Counted from the stretch's first letter, positions 1 to 12,849 are shown. The stretch: DNA of 41,442 nt from Mesotaenium endlicherianum (GCA_009602735.1 WELA01013799.1:697772-739213); one strand, 5' to 3'. Made by a program: numbers and translations. The notes: generated from the sequence alone by a model not told the origin.

Positions 1-153
1 CAGCCCCCCCCCCCCCCGCGCCCCCCAACCCAAGTGAGGGATATGGAATCAAATTATATTAGATTACTGCAACTAACTACACCTGCAGGAACGTCCTCGA
101 CCACTCTATCCATTTCACACACGCGTAGAGCCGCCGCCGCGCTTGTTCCTTCT

Positions 154-1812
154 CTACCAGCTGCGCTCAGAGGCTCCTTCTGCAGCAGAGCCTCCGCTGC
201 TCTTCTCCGCGGCGCTCTCCTCGGGGTCGAGGCCGAGTGCGTATGCGGCGATCTCGCGGTTCTTGTCCCCCCCCGCCCGCACAAACAGGCGGAGCAGCTT
301 TCGCCGCTCCTCCAGAGGGAGCTTGGAGCTCAGCCCGCTCATCACAAGCTCCATCTCCGGCTGCGGCCCGCCAGCACGTCCCCAAGAGCGAGCAGAAGAG
401 CGGGAGAGAGTCGGCCGAGGCAGCGCCCACACATGGCGTCAGAGCGAGCGCGCGGGCGGCATGTTGGGTGATCATAGATGTTGACCCGTTTTCAGAACCT
501 TGGCATCAAGCTGCAGGGAGGGGGCGGGGATGTTGATTTGGATGCACTGATAATGAGGTTAGCTCATGGCCCTGCTACGAACTGCGACGCTTCCAGCCTG
601 AAGCCCACAGGTGCAGGCAGGCATGGACATTGAAGCCTCGTCCGTCTGTCAGTACCGTTTTGCAGGCACAGGCACCAAGCAGGCTATCAGACACGCACAC
701 CAAACGCACTCTCTCTCTCTCTCTCTCACTAGAGCACATACACACACGCAAGCACACACACACGCGGGTCTCCAAGGCTCCTGAAGCTCCTCGCAGCGCT
801 CCTGCACTGACGTGCTAGTGCAGGTGGCCAGCCAGAGGAGAGCCGTATCCCGCCAGACCTCTCTCCCTCTGACAGACACAGGAAGAGGAGGAAGAGAGGA
901 CAGAGAGAACGGCGCGCAATGATCTTGGCCAAGGTCGCAACTGTGCCCAACCACGAGCCACGAGCCATGCGGAGACGTTCTCGCGTCCACCCCTGCCCCT
1001 CCAAAACCGCATGTTAGCCACGACGGTATCCACCTCCCCACTCCTCAGCCTCCTCCTCCTCCTCCCGCTCGTCCTCCTCCGCGGCAACTCCACGGGCCCA
1101 TGGGCAGGGAACCAAGTTAGGCCGCCCAGCCAGGCCAGCGAAGGCATCAGCCATCATCCACGCAGGCACTGAGACGAGTGAAGAGCGGGCGGAGAGAAGG
1201 GAGCAAACGGGGCAGCCTGGAGGAAGAAGGGAGAGGGGGGCGGAGGGGGGACAGGGAGGAGAAACGAACGGAGTCGAGGGCGGGCGTGAAGACGGCCAGG
1301 ATGCTGGCCAGCTTCATCATCACCAGGTCCGCATCCGCCTCCTTGCCCTGCTTCAGCAGCACCTGCGTGCGGGGGAGCGTGGGAGTGGGAGGGAGTTGGC
1401 GGCGTGCACACAGGACGCAATGACGACTGCTGCGAGAAAAAGAAGCTTTTTGTCTGTCTTGCTCGACTCAAGCGCCTGCAGGGAGAGGACGCGCACGCGC
1501 GTGGCAAGTCCATGTGAGAGTTAGGCAACTGCAGGCGCGCGGATGACCAACGGCGATATTGGAACAGGGCCTAGGATGAAAAGCGGGATCAGGATCATGC
1601 TCACACTTGAAACTGAGATCGGAATAAAGAATAAAGGGGTGTGTTATGGCTCAACACAAAGTGGGCTACATGTGGCTCAATGCACATAAGTGTCGATATC
1701 TGCACAGATGTATGTTTTGACATTGCACACACATTATAGGAAAATGCAAATATACCTATACATACATATAGTACCAAAATGTACATGTATATACATGTAT
1801 ATGTATATATAC

Positions 1813-1856
<44 letters not shown>

Positions 1857-3650
1857 ACGTATAAACAGGGGGCTCACCAATGCCTGCAGAAAGTCGAGGC
1901 GCGTCTGCGAAGCCACAGCCGCATTGACCATCGTGATGGCTCTCGGCGCCTCCATCCCTATGCACCCGGCCAGCCCCCCGACAACACCTGGCGCGTTCTT
2001 TGCGCTCATTCCCGGGCCGAGCGCGGACTTCCTGCCGCCCACCCAAAGGTGGCGTCAGAGGTGCCGCCGCTGTTGAGAGAGAGGGAGAGAGGGATTGGGA
2101 GGAAAGATGGAGCGACACACTAACATCAAGTTGAGGCCACAAAAAGGACAAGAGCCCTGACGGGGCTGCATAGGCTGAACAGGCCAGAAAGAATCGAAAG
2201 GCGGAAAAGGTCGAACAGGCCGGGAAGGTTGGAAAGGCCGAAAGAGCCAAAAAGCCAAAAGACTGATTAGGCTAAGAAGGGTGGGAAAGTTGTCAACAGA
2301 GAGGGGGCGACAGGCAGATAGGGAGGGAGGGAGAAAGGAGGCGGACCTGGAGCAGGCTGCGAGGGCGTATTTGATGGCGGAGCGGAAGAGGCTCTCGCGT
2401 GTGTTGGTCGTGCCCAGCGCCACTGCCACCCCTGCCCTCTTGCACAGGTTGCGCAGCTGCTCCCGCACCCGCACATGCACGCAGACATGCAAACACACAT
2501 GCGCGTGTGCGTGTGTGTGCGCAGACACCCGTTAGCCCACGCATACGTGCCTGCCTGATGGGGGCGACGTGCCAGCCCCGACCTGTGAGAGTAGGACCCG
2601 GATCAGCAGGACTGGAGTGGGCACTGCTGCTCTGCTGTGGCAGTGACATGCGATGGCAGCCGTGCGATGCGGCAATCGACGATCAGAAGCCCAAGAGGAA
2701 GGGAGTGCTTGCACGTTGCAGCAGAATTGCATATGCTGGGGGGCAATGACACTTGCAGGTGCAGAAGGGTGTAGGACTCGCCTGGTCTAGCCTAGCGTAG
2801 ATCTAGCCCAGCCTGGACCAGCCTAGCCTAACCTAGATTAGCCTAGACCAGCTTAGCCTAACCTAGACTAGCCTAGACCAGCTTAGCCTAACCTAGACTA
2901 GCCTAGCCTAGCCTGGACCTGCCTAGCCTAGGCCTAGCCTAGCCTACACCTAGCCTAGCCTAGAACAGCCTAGCCTAACCTAGATCGCACACTGTGCTTG
3001 TGCTTGCAGAGGAAGACTGAGGAGGAGAGTGGGCCACTAGGGGGATGGCATGGGGGGTTATACACGCACTGGGCATCTGGGAGTCGGGCATGCGGGAGGA
3101 AGCAGCATCAGCAGTAGCATTAACACTGGCACTAGCAATAACACTAGCAATAGCAGCAGCAGCATCGGCAGCAGCGATGGCGGCGGCAGCATCAGCAGCA
3201 GGGGCAAGTGGCATACCTCGACGATGTCATCCTCACGGAAGTCCTGGCCCTCCAGCCGCCCATCCAGCATCCCTGCAAGAGCACACCCCTCCGCCACCCC
3301 CCCAAAAGAACATCCCAGAGACACGGCACGACACGACACAAGACAACAGCCGCATGGGTTCCCGTCATTGCCCACCCGCACGTCGGCAGATCTAGAGGGG
3401 GCAGAAGAAGCATATATGTTGTTCTTCTTAGCCAAAGGAGGGAAAAATCTAGACCTTCCCAAACAGAAAATTCTAGGTTCCCCCAAATAAACGTTTCCCT
3501 ATGTCCCTTCAGGGCCTTCGGGACAAATTCCAGTTGCAAACAATCAGTAGGACAGTGAATGCCCGCATGCGGCAGACAAAAGGCAGGCAGGCAGGCAGGC
3601 AGGCAGGTGGTTGGACAGGCTGGCAGGCGGTTCCACCCGAGGCTTGAGCA

Positions 3651-3694
<44 letters not shown>

Positions 3695-6600
3695 CGTTCA
3701 AGTGCAGGCAAGGGCGGGAATAGCAAGAAAGGGGCAGGCGGAGCTCTCTCTTTCTCTCTCTTTCTCTCGCTCTCACTCACAGTTGAGCTTGCTCTGCGCC
3801 TGCCGCTTGGCGTCCTCCCGGTAGCTCGCCGGCACGCCGCTGTTGTCGGGCACAGCGTCGAACCCGGGCCACCATTTGCACGACGCCACCAGCTGCTGCG
3901 CCCGGGCGGCGGCTTTGGCGGCCGCGGCGCCGCCCGCCTCCCTCTCCGCCTGCTTGAGCAGCTTCTCGTTGCGCATGACCTCCACCGCGTCCAGCGGGTT
4001 GACCTCCGTGGGGGAGCTTCGGAACGACAACACCTGTGGCCTCCTGCTGCTGCTGGCGCCTGCGCCGGAGAGGGAGCCGGAGGCGGAGGCGGAGCGGGTA
4101 CGGTCGATGGTGACCTCTCGGCCACCGAGCGAACGGTCGCGGCGGACCACGCTGCGGCGGCTGGCGCCGTGCTCCTCCCAGCCCCAGCCATGGCGGCGCG
4201 CCAGGCGCACGAGCTGGCGGCCCAGCAGCAGCGCCGCCAGAGCCCAAAGGAGCAGGCGGCCGGCGGCGTGCAGCGTGCCGTGGCGCACCGAGAGCACCAG
4301 CCGCCCCTCGGGACGCACCGCCACGGCGGCCCTCAGCTCTGCCAGCGTCGTGCTGCACATTATGCGCGCACGCACGCGGCCAGGCATGCGCCAGGCAGGG
4401 GGCAAGCTCAGGGGAGGTGAGGCGAGGAAAAGGGAGGGAAAAGGATGGGAGGGGAGAGGGGAGGGCGTGGAAAGGGTGCAAGCTCAGGCGTGTGGCCCAT
4501 GCTCGGTCACGGGGCACGACAAGGGCCAGGGCCAGTGTTGGCTGGGGACAGAGTTGGAGCAGGAGAGGAGGGGACGAGGGAAAGGGCAAGGGGAAGCGGT
4601 GGGGGGCAGAGGGGCAGGGGAAGGGGGCCCCTCAAGTCTGCCAGCGTCGAGCTGCATGGCGGGGCACAGGAAGGAAGTGGGGAGGGGAGGGGGGGGGCAT
4701 GGACCCGAGGAGACAGGACCTGCTCCGGGAGTTGGTTGTGTCAAAAACAAACAGTGGGGTTCATGGGGGAGGAAAGAGTAACGGGAAGGGGCAGGCTGGG
4801 CAAGGGGTGGCAGCTGAAACATGTCTCACAAACATAGCACCCCACGCAAGACATTGCACCAGAGGCAGAGGGAGAGAGAGAAAGAGAGAGCAGGGGCAGG
4901 GAAAGAAGGAAAGGGCAGGGCAGGGAGAGAAGAGGGGAGGGGAGGGGAGGGTGGTGCATGCACGTTGCTTGCGTGCGTTCATGCGAGGGGGCGGTGAAAT
5001 TGCTCTGGAAGGCCTGGGCTGGCCCATCCCTGCTGGCTGGCCGGGGCTGGGACAAACTTCCTGCAGCAGAAGCAAGTAGCTTCCACCCACAGGATCCATC
5101 ACATCTACAGTAGCTCAGAGAGAGAGAGAGAGAGGAAGAGAGAGAGCCGCAGCACACACAGCTGTTGCCATGATATCACACAGACAAGAAAAGACTGGCA
5201 CTGCAGTAGGCCCTGCTCACACCAAGAGGGCACACGCCCCACCCCTCGCCCGCCCCTACGCCCCAGAAGGTCAGGCCTGCGGGGCCGCCTCTTCACTCTC
5301 ACAGTCACACAGATATGCTAAACATTCCTCTCACGTCTGCCCTTCCCTAATATATTGAAAGGCTGAGACCACTCCCCACTGATCCAAGATTCACTCTCAT
5401 CACAACGCCCCAACCCCCTTCAACCCCCCTGCCCATTCCCCGGCCGCGCCCCACACCCCCCCCCCACGACCATCGCCACCACCTTCACTGCCAGCAGCAG
5501 CAGCCGCAGCAATAGCAGCAGCAGACAGTGAGCCAGCCTAAGGAGAGGCAGGAGGCAGAGGCAGGGCCAGGCCAGGCTCTCAGAGGTGGAGGAGTTCTGC
5601 ATATTCACACTCCCTCCCCCTCTCTCTCTCACACACGCAGGGCACACACACACACACACAGAGAGANGGGGGGGGCATGGACCCGAGGAGACAGGACCTG
5701 CTCCGGGAGTTGGTTGTGTCAAAAACAAACAGTGGGGTTCATGGGGGAGGAAAGAGTAACGGGAAGGGGCAGGCTGGGCAAGGGGTGGCAGCTGAAACAT
5801 GTCTCACAAACATAGCACCCCACGCAAGACATTGCACCAGAGGCAGAGGGAGAGAGAGAAAGAGAGAGCAGGGGCAGGGAAAGAAGGAAAGGGCAGGGCA
5901 GGGAGAGAAGAGGGGAGGGGAGGGGAGGGTGGTGCATGCACGTTGCTTGCGTGCGTTCATGCGAGGGGGCGGTGAAATTGCTCTGGAAGGCCTGGGCTGG
6001 CCCATCCCTGCTGGCTGGCCGGGGCTGGGACAAACTTCCTGCAGCAGAAGCAAGTAGCTTCCACCCACAGGATCCATCACATCTACAGTAGCTCAGAGAG
6101 AGAGAGAGAGAGGAAGAGAGAGAGCCGCAGCACACACAGCTGTTGCCATGATATCACACAGACAAGAAAAGACTGGCACTGCAGTAGGCCCTGCTCACAC
6201 CAAGAGGGCACACGCCCCACCCCTCGCCCGCCCCTACGCCCCAGAAGGTCAGGCCTGCGGGGCCGCCTCTTCACTCTCACAGTCACACAGATATGCTAAA
6301 CATTCCTCTCACGTCTGCCCTTCCCTAATATATTGAAAGGCTGAGACCACTCCCCACTGATCCAAGATTCACTCTCATCACAACGCCCCAACCCCCTTCA
6401 ACCCCCCTGCCCATTCCCCGGCCGCGCCCCACACCCCCCCCCCACGACCATCGCCACCACCTTCACTGCCAGCAGCAGCAGCCGCAGCAATAGCAGCAGC
6501 AGACAGTGAGCCAGCCTAAGGAGAGGCAGGAGGCAGAGGCAGGGCCAGGCCAGGCTCTCAGAGGTGGAGGAGTTCTGCATATTCACACTCCCTCCCCCTC

Positions 6601-7745
6601 TCTCTCTCACACACGCAGGGCACACACACACACACACAGAGAGAGAATTGAGAACCTAAAGTCTATGCCAATGCACGTCACATTTTCCCCTCCCACTCTG
6701 TTGGCTCCAACCTCCCGCGGTTCTTTCACACGACCTGTCACGGCGAGAGAACATCCCCAAGGCCCCACGAAAGTTTCGCCCACCTGGCATCTCGCACAAC
6801 GCCATCCCTCAGGCCTTTGAGGTGCCTCCAAGTGTCGCTCCCGGCTGCAAGCGCCCTCCTCTGCAGGCCCCCATAGTCCAGCTCCAGGGAAAACTCCTCG
6901 GGCTGCTCGATGCCGCCCGCCGCTTTTGCTACGCCTTCGTTCTCGGGCCTGTTCCTGGCGGCCCCCTCGTGGCTGCCATCTAGCCTCCTCCTATGATGGC
7001 GGCGAACACCCCCAGACGGCCCAGCTGCGAGCGCTTGGCGCGCTGAAGGGGGCTGCAGGGCTGACGACAGGCCCAGCCCTACAAGGGAAAGGGCCAGCAA
7101 CTTGCAAAGGGCCAGGAGACTTGGGGAGGTCTGGACGCAGGAAGGTTGTAGCTGGACAGGTTCTCCTAGCCTGCCCTTCCGACCTCCTAGCTGCAGAGCC
7201 AAGTTTGAAAGTGCATGTGAACCCGCAGAAGAAGGATTGGCCTGAGCTGCCGGGATGAGGCGGAGCAGCCTCCCCCTGGCCCCCCCACCAGAGGGTGTGA
7301 GCAATTCTGAGGGTCTGCCGTCAGCTGAGAAGTCCTGAGCCAGGGGAGACTTGCTGTTTGAGTTGAGGCCGTTGCAAGAATTGCGGAGTCTGATAGGGTC
7401 GTCTAACTCATTCTCTGACCTGCATTTAGTCGATCTCCTCCTTCTAATTCCTCTGCCACTATATGCACCCCTGCTTGAGCCAAGAACAGCAATTTGACGT
7501 GAAAATGGATGGCCATCTCCATTGTCGTTTTTGGATGCCCAGTTCCTGCCGACAGCACCAAGTACTGACTGCCTGCTCCATCCCAAGGACTGCATTTCTA
7601 TGCATGATTGAGTGCAAGGGCGGGTCACTTTTGCACGCACTGCTTTTTGCTTGGTTTGTCGGTTCAGCTTTTGCACTTCGCCAGTCCCATGCTGAACTGA
7701 TTTATAGAGATACGTGCTGTAAGGGAAGCAAAGCGTGCTGACCAT
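154..7745 (-). CDS. seven-exon gene for a conserved plastid-type membrane protein of unknown function
   Basis: Exons on the minus strand are 7745-6784, 4352-3781, 3272-3217, 2456-2347, 2031-1878, 1362-1270 and 360-154. All junctions are GT-AG, every phase agrees, and the sum is 2154 nt (717 residues plus TAG). The start is the ATG at 7745; Met51 (7595) is an alternative. The Ser/Arg-rich N-terminus resembles a chloroplast transit peptide. Hydrophobic segments lie near residues 209-230 and 349-367. Exons 3-7 give a continuous helical domain: acidic EDDIVE motif (exon 3), LRNLCKRAG and TTNTRESLFR (exon 4), MVNAAVASQTRLDFLQAL (exon 5), then PEMELVMSGL (exon 7). From memory, this order matches a land-plant protein family of unknown function; I cannot name it. 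The donor of exon 6 (TCC|GTTCGT) is weak, but the joined sequence fits the family. Intron 1 (2.4 kb) contains the suspect duplication. Confidence 0.72.
1819..1854. repeat. (GT)18 microsatellite
   Basis: An uninterrupted GT run preceded by a TATA/CATATA-rich stretch. It lies just downstream (in gene direction) of the exon 5 donor of the minus-strand gene, so it is intronic. Confidence 0.95.
2780..2985. repeat. degenerate CCTAG/CCTAA minisatellite
   Basis: About 200 bp of CCTAGC, CCTAAC and CTAGAC units. They include a 30-bp higher-order unit (a CCTAACCTAGACTAG core followed by CCTAGACCAGCTTAG) present about twice in near-exact form. It is intronic, between exons 3 and 4 of the minus-strand gene. 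It resembles degenerate telomere-like repeats but has no single fixed unit. Confidence 0.85.
3580..3693. repeat. (GGCA)n and (CA)n microsatellites
   Basis: A GGCA tetranucleotide run at 3580-3606 is followed by a CA run at 3652-3693. Both lie in the intron between exons 2 and 3 of the minus-strand gene. A CT-rich tract on the plus strand follows, up to the exon 2 donor. Confidence 0.93.
4690..6644 (+). repeat. exact 977-bp tandem duplication around one N (probable assembly artefact)
   Basis: Positions 4690-5666 reappear at 5668-6644 with a constant 978-bp offset. Every translated stretch compared between the two copies is identical. The only base between them is the N at 5667. Copy 1 breaks off in a GA run and copy 2 starts in a G run. 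This is what two overlapping contig ends look like when a scaffolder joins them with an N instead of merging them. The whole block lies in intron 1 of the minus-strand gene and holds no exon I can support. Confidence 0.9.
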
Positions 7746-9768
7746 CTCCTACGAACTTCAATAACCTTGACAATGATATCGTATGACGAACCTTATTTAA
7801 GGACAAAGAGTATGTTCGTGCATCAGATCGATAAAGACCTGGAAGACACCGGCCTGCACCACACCAAGCCGAGCCCCGAGCTGGCTCTCTCGCACATGAT
7901 TTCTACAAGACCCCCCAAGTCACTCTACACAGAAAAGTCAGCCTTCACATCGCAGAATATAGTCCGTCGAACCTGTGCATGTGGTCGAAAATACTTCCGT
8001 TAGCTCCAAAAAGCTCGAGAGTACAACCCGTTTCTCGTGTAGACGTCTCGTCAAGGTCGAGGCAGATCCTAATCTACATTGAGCAGTAGCTGGTCAGCAG
8101 CTGCTGTAATGGGTACGTTTGTAAATTATGAATCTTACGGTAGTAGTAATCTACGCACAAGATCAGTTCAAGTTGAAGACTTCCATGACAGCGATTTGAC
8201 AACCTCGGAGCACCTCGGAGCACCTCGGAGTGTTCCTGTGAAGCTTAAGACGTGATCTCTGTTACCTTCAAAATTGTACCCTCTATGTGCCTCCATTCGG
8301 GCAACTAATTTAGAGAGCGAAGGGAGTGACTTCAAGCCACTTCAAGCTTGCTTCAAGCAAAGTTCGAAGGATGTGGAAGCTGATGTGGGCAAGTGATAGG
8401 ACAGCGTCGAGTAGGTCAACGCTTACCAATAAATGGTCGTCGGGCCGGTCAGACTTCGTTGGATGTCTTTGGACTGTATGAGTCTGGTATGAGTTCCCGA
8501 AATGCAACCCATGCTCCCAGATTGAGCAGGAATTCTTCGTCAAAAATCGCGTAGTGCATTTTAGGGCTTGGACGTTTTTTGGCGAAGGAATATTGGCCAA
8601 CACCCTGTCTTCGGCTTTTTTCGCCCAAACGTTCTGGACACGATGTGTGGCAAAACTCGTCAGGCGGTACCGGTCACTCGTCAGACTCGTCAGGTGTCGA
8701 GCGTGCGGATTCAGATGAACCCGTCACCACGTCGTTAAACGCAACCGAACATGACCGAACATGGTACCAGGGGTTTGCCGGATACAAACAGCGTGTGGAC
8801 GGAAAGAAGCCCGCCCAGCGCCAGCCAGTCCAGTCTCCCCATCGTATTTAAAACAATTAAAAAGGCTTAATATAAATCAAAGCGGCACAAGCTACACGGT
8901 CGAGTTTCGAGCGTGTGCTTAGCGTACAGGCGCGTGAAATAGATACGCGCGTGCAACCATGTATGCAGCATGTGATATTTATTTTCTAGTTGGCGCTTAA
9001 TGGTTTGTGAAGAATATAATGCTTAAAAAAGAAGTTGGGGTGTGTATTCATATGTGTATATGTGGTGGGAAACATGCATGTGCCAATTTGCGCTTTTGTA
9101 TTGCTGGCATGGGAGCACGCATGCATGCAACCGTTTACACATGGTATAAGCAAGATGAGGTGTGAAGGAAGTGTACAAGCATAGAATGATACTGCAAGTA
9201 TGCGATTAACCACATGCGTGGGTGCGTGGGTGCGTACGCCCGTGCATGAGAACAAGCATTTGTATTGTGCATGCATGTGGCGATTTTAGCTTGCAGCATG
9301 TGTATCCGTATGGTATGTATAAAAGCGCATCGAATCAACATACATAATGAAAGTATCGCACTGTGGAATTTTCCCGTGTCGATGCCTCTTATTTATAAGC
9401 ACAAATGGAGTATGATTCACTCAAGCAGGCAGGCTTGAAGGTGTTCATGTGATTTCTTATGTACGTCTAAGAGTCGTGTCTCAAGCATCGTTTGGAAGCA
9501 CATGCGTCTTGCGAGCCGATGCTAATGGAGCATATACCTATTTGTTTTAAGATAATTAAAGGAAAATTTAACGATGTCTATGCTCGATGAACTTATACTG
9601 CACATATCACATGATGTTGATCTCTCACCACAACTCACATGAGCTGGCATTGATAATATTATTTGTAATAAAGACAGCAGTGTATCTCATTTTGTCACAT
9701 CAAATGTAAGATGAACAACCTCAAATAGTTTCAAAAACTAAAACGAACATACATCACGTAATCAACAC

Positions 9769-9848
<80 letters not shown>

Positions 9849-10353
9849 TGTCTTGTCATGCCCTATGCTGTCTTACCACTTCTAGGCGTCGTTGCCTAGA
9901 TTGTTCACGGTAGCACCAGAGGGGGGTGGGATGGTAAGTGAGAGTCCATAGACTAGGAGTCACCAAAATTAGGATGTGCTGGTTCAGAGTCGTCTCATGA
10001 TCGAGGTCGCTATTGAGCTGCCATGAGATCCTCTCGACTCTTTGCTACCCCACCGACTTTCACACGTGTCTCGCCATCCCATGTCGGGGGTTAGCACGAA
10101 CCACCTGCCCTACTATAGCGACCACCGGTCGACGGACTATTAGGTAGTGGGAAGGGGTGTCCGGACCAAGCCACGAACGCACTGGCCAACCCCATTAGTT
10201 AGGGAGAGGTAATCAAGTGTGACCGCAAAATTTTGTGGTCAATTATCTGTCACTTACGTCCGTTCACTTGTGAACGCGTTATCCATATAATGCGTCTTGT
10301 TTACTTAGCTATTTGACCTTTTGAGCCGCCTGGTGGGAAACTCGTAGAGATAT

Positions 10354-10356
<3 letters not shown>
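7746..10356. other. intergenic stretch without recognisable gene
   Basis: Upstream of the minus-strand gene. I see only short open frames with no recognisable protein. Small-scale structure includes three tandem copies of an 11-bp CACCTCGGAG-type unit near 8210-8232 and CACTTCAAGC repeats near 8338-8360. There is also a mixed CT/TG microsatellite at 9773-9851. Positions 8940-9350 are rich in GTATGT/GCATGC and have no coding signal. Confidence 0.6.
9773..9851. repeat. (CT)n-(TG)n compound microsatellite
   Basis: A CT run to about 9815 passes directly into a TG run with one TATG interruption. Confidence 0.95.
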
Positions 10357-10427
<71 letters not shown>

Positions 10428-10445
10428 NGAGAGAGAGAGAGAGAG
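10357..10445. repeat. (GA)n microsatellite containing an N
   Basis: About 45 GA units with an N at 10428. The true length is unknown because the assembly is uncertain here. Confidence 0.93.
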
Positions 10446-10796
10446 TTAGAGAGAGAGCGTAGACTGAGAGGGAGACAGAGCTTGCCAGTCGCTACTAAAG
10501 CGACTGCCCTGTATGCCAGCAAACATCAGTCCTTGTATGTCCGTAAAGGTAACCTGGTATAATGCAATCCTATTAAGCATAGCTCATTCTTATTTACCCA
10601 CCTCAATGTTATTATGAGTGGGTTGATCTAAGATAGACGATAGTTCCCTTGAGCCGAGCCGTGCGCTCCCTTTTTCACTCACTTTTCCCTCTCACTGAAT
10701 CCTGGTTTGGTGCACGATCGCAGCCATCACAAGATTGCTAAGCTTCGCCGTAAAAAAGAGGAGACTATACTCTCGCTCCCGACTTCCGTCTTCTCA
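10446..10796. other. unassigned spacer
   Basis: This spacer lies between the GA microsatellite and the first stand-alone LTR. I see no gene, repeat or RNA. Confidence 0.5.
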
Positions 10797-11480
10797 TGTA
10801 ATGAATCAGTATATTGCTAGATATATTAATTCAGTGAGTTGTATAATGATTAATTAGATCAAGCCTGCTGAACTTGAATTAAAATTCAATATAATAACTC
10901 AGCCAAGGGTAGCTAGCTGAAGCTGACTTAAGTGAGATTGCTGTCACATTCTTCAACAGCCAGCTGACCGCCTTAAGGTGTATAAGGGAACTGCCTAGTA
11001 ATACATCTAATTGTGATATACTAGATGAATATCTAAATGACGCCTTAGGCGGATGGCGATTAGGGATGATGGGAGACGACTGTGGATTTGGTTAGACGAT
11101 GTCTTACCAACGAGGTTAACACATGGGTAGGCGGTGCCATCGCACTTGCTGTTGAACGATCAATTCGTTCTATATACATATGTTAGGTAGGGTACGGAGT
11201 TCGGCGTTTGAAAACAAGGCCAACTCTCTGTATATATTACTGAGAGAAGACTTGAATCCAAGGTTGCAAGTCGTTACACGAACTGTTGACTCACCTTGTT
11301 TATGTATGAGATTACTGATTGCATGATTGATGCTCGTTTCTTGCATTTGACTAGTGAGTATTGCTTACGCTAGTTGTGTGGTCTTTTGTTGGTTAATAAA
11401 TTTACCAAAAAATACCATAAAAATTACTACTTGATCTGATATTAATTGCTAGTCGCTTATTGGTAAGCCGATTCTCTTAA
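10797..11480 (+). repeat. stand-alone LTR, element-1 family
   Basis: It begins TGTAATGAATCAGTAT and runs through the LTR landmarks of element 1 in order: GCCTGCTGAACTT, CAGCCAGCTGAC, GATGATGGGAGA, GTAGGCGGTGCCATCGCA and GGCCAACTCTC. It ends near TTGGTAAGCCGATTC. It is clearly diverged from the element 1 LTRs. No internal retrotransposon sequence adjoins it, so it is probably a solo LTR left by recombination. The right end is uncertain by a few bases. Confidence 0.85.
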
Positions 11481-11704
11481 TGTCACATGTTTCATAAACC
11501 TAGCTCAGTGCTCTCTCACTCTCTTTCTCTAGGATCAATCTGTTAGCTAAAAAATTTAATAAATTAATAGTCATAATCTGATAGTAAATTTTTTCGTTTT
11601 CCTTCCTAAGAAGGGCAGTCTAGGGGGGTTTTTACCCACTGCCAACTAGACTTAGTAGTCCTTCGTCCACTCAACATGTGCAATCCTCGACAGTCTATGC
11701 CGCG

Positions 11705-11710
<6 letters not shown>

Positions 11711-11765
<55 letters not shown>

Positions 11766-11786
11766 NNNNNNNNNNNNNNNNNNNNN

Positions 11787-11859
<73 letters not shown>
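11711..11859. repeat. (CT)n microsatellite with a 21-N gap
   Basis: CT runs flank Ns at 11766-11786. The repeat abuts the next LTR at its right edge, and a short CT run resumes at the far side of that LTR (12577-12586). The LTR may have inserted into a CT tract. Confidence 0.93.
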
Positions 11860-11861
<2 letters not shown>

Positions 11862-12577
11862 AAGAATGAATTAATTTACTTCTAAGTAATAAACAATCAA
11901 TAATAGATTTTTGTATCAACAAGTAATCCTTATGGTATTTTTTTGTTGAACCTATTAACAAAAAAAGACCACACAACTAGCAGTAAGCAATACTCATAGT
12001 CGAATGCAAGTAACGTGCATCAATAATGTAATCAATAATTTCATACATAAGCAAGGTTAGTAAGCAGTTCATGTAACGGCTTGCAGCCTTGGATACAGAT
12101 GTTCTCTCAAAAATATATACAAAGAGTTGGCCTCGTTTCCAAATGCCGAGCTCGATAGCAATGCCTAGCATATGTACATGGAATGAGTTTACTGTTCAAC
12201 GGCAAGTGCGATGGCAACGCCTACCCGGGAGTTACCCTCGTCAGTAGGATCTCGGCAAACCAAATCGACAGCCATCTCCGATCATCCCGAATAGCTATCC
12301 TCCCGAGGGTGTCATCTGGCCATCCATCTAGCATATCACATTTAGATGCATAACTAGGCAGTTCACTGATACCGCGTAAGGTGGTCAGCTGACTGTCAAA
12401 GAATGTGTCAGCAAGCTGACCCAAGTGGACTTCAACCCGCTGCTCTCGGCTAAGTCATTATATTGTATGATACCAAAAGTCCAGCAGACTGAATATGTAC
12501 TGAGTTTAACAGACTAAACTTAGTTAACTATTATATCTATATGATTATCATATCAACCAATATACTGATTCATTACA
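11860..12577 (-). repeat. stand-alone LTR, element-1 family, minus strand
   Basis: Read on the minus strand it starts TGTAATGAATCAGTAT at 12577. It contains the same ordered landmarks as the other LTRs (GCAGACTGAA-type boxes, GTCAGCTGACC, TGCCATCGCACTTGCC, GAGGCCAACTC). Its inner end near 11860 is decayed. It is opposite in orientation to the LTR at 10797-11480. Confidence 0.85.
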
Positions 12578-12849
12578 CTCTCTCTCAAAATATGTTTCTT
12601 TTTCTTTTTCAATTTGTTCTACAATGGGCGCTTCTTTATCGCTCTATGACATATTCTTCCACTATCTAGATTGCCACTTTGACGAGCTCTATAATAACGT
12701 CAAATCAAATCAAGAATTATTTTATTTGAGTACTCATTAATTATGTCACGAGTACTTCGAGGTGTTGTCCATGGATAATACATCAGGTCGTGTAGGAAGT
12801 ACTTCAATCTTGAGCTTCCTGGAGGGGTCAAGAGAAAGCCATGTGCTGT
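12578..12849. other. unassigned AT-rich spacer
   Basis: It follows the CT run at the right edge of the minus-strand LTR. No open frame resembles a known protein. It may be an older, unrecognisable part of the pol relic that begins just downstream. Confidence 0.4.

Noticed and set aside
2160..2290. AAGGCCGAAA-type tandem units as a CRISPR-like array
   Set aside because: Units are irregular, with no conserved repeat length or unique spacers. It is a degenerate purine-rich intron repeat.
4417..6135. Paired open frames of 62-138 codons occurring twice
   Set aside because: They arise from the exact duplication and low-complexity purine-rich DNA within intron 1.
10301..11885. Serine-leucine repeat 'proteins'
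   Set aside because: These are translations of (GA)n/(CT)n microsatellites containing N gaps.
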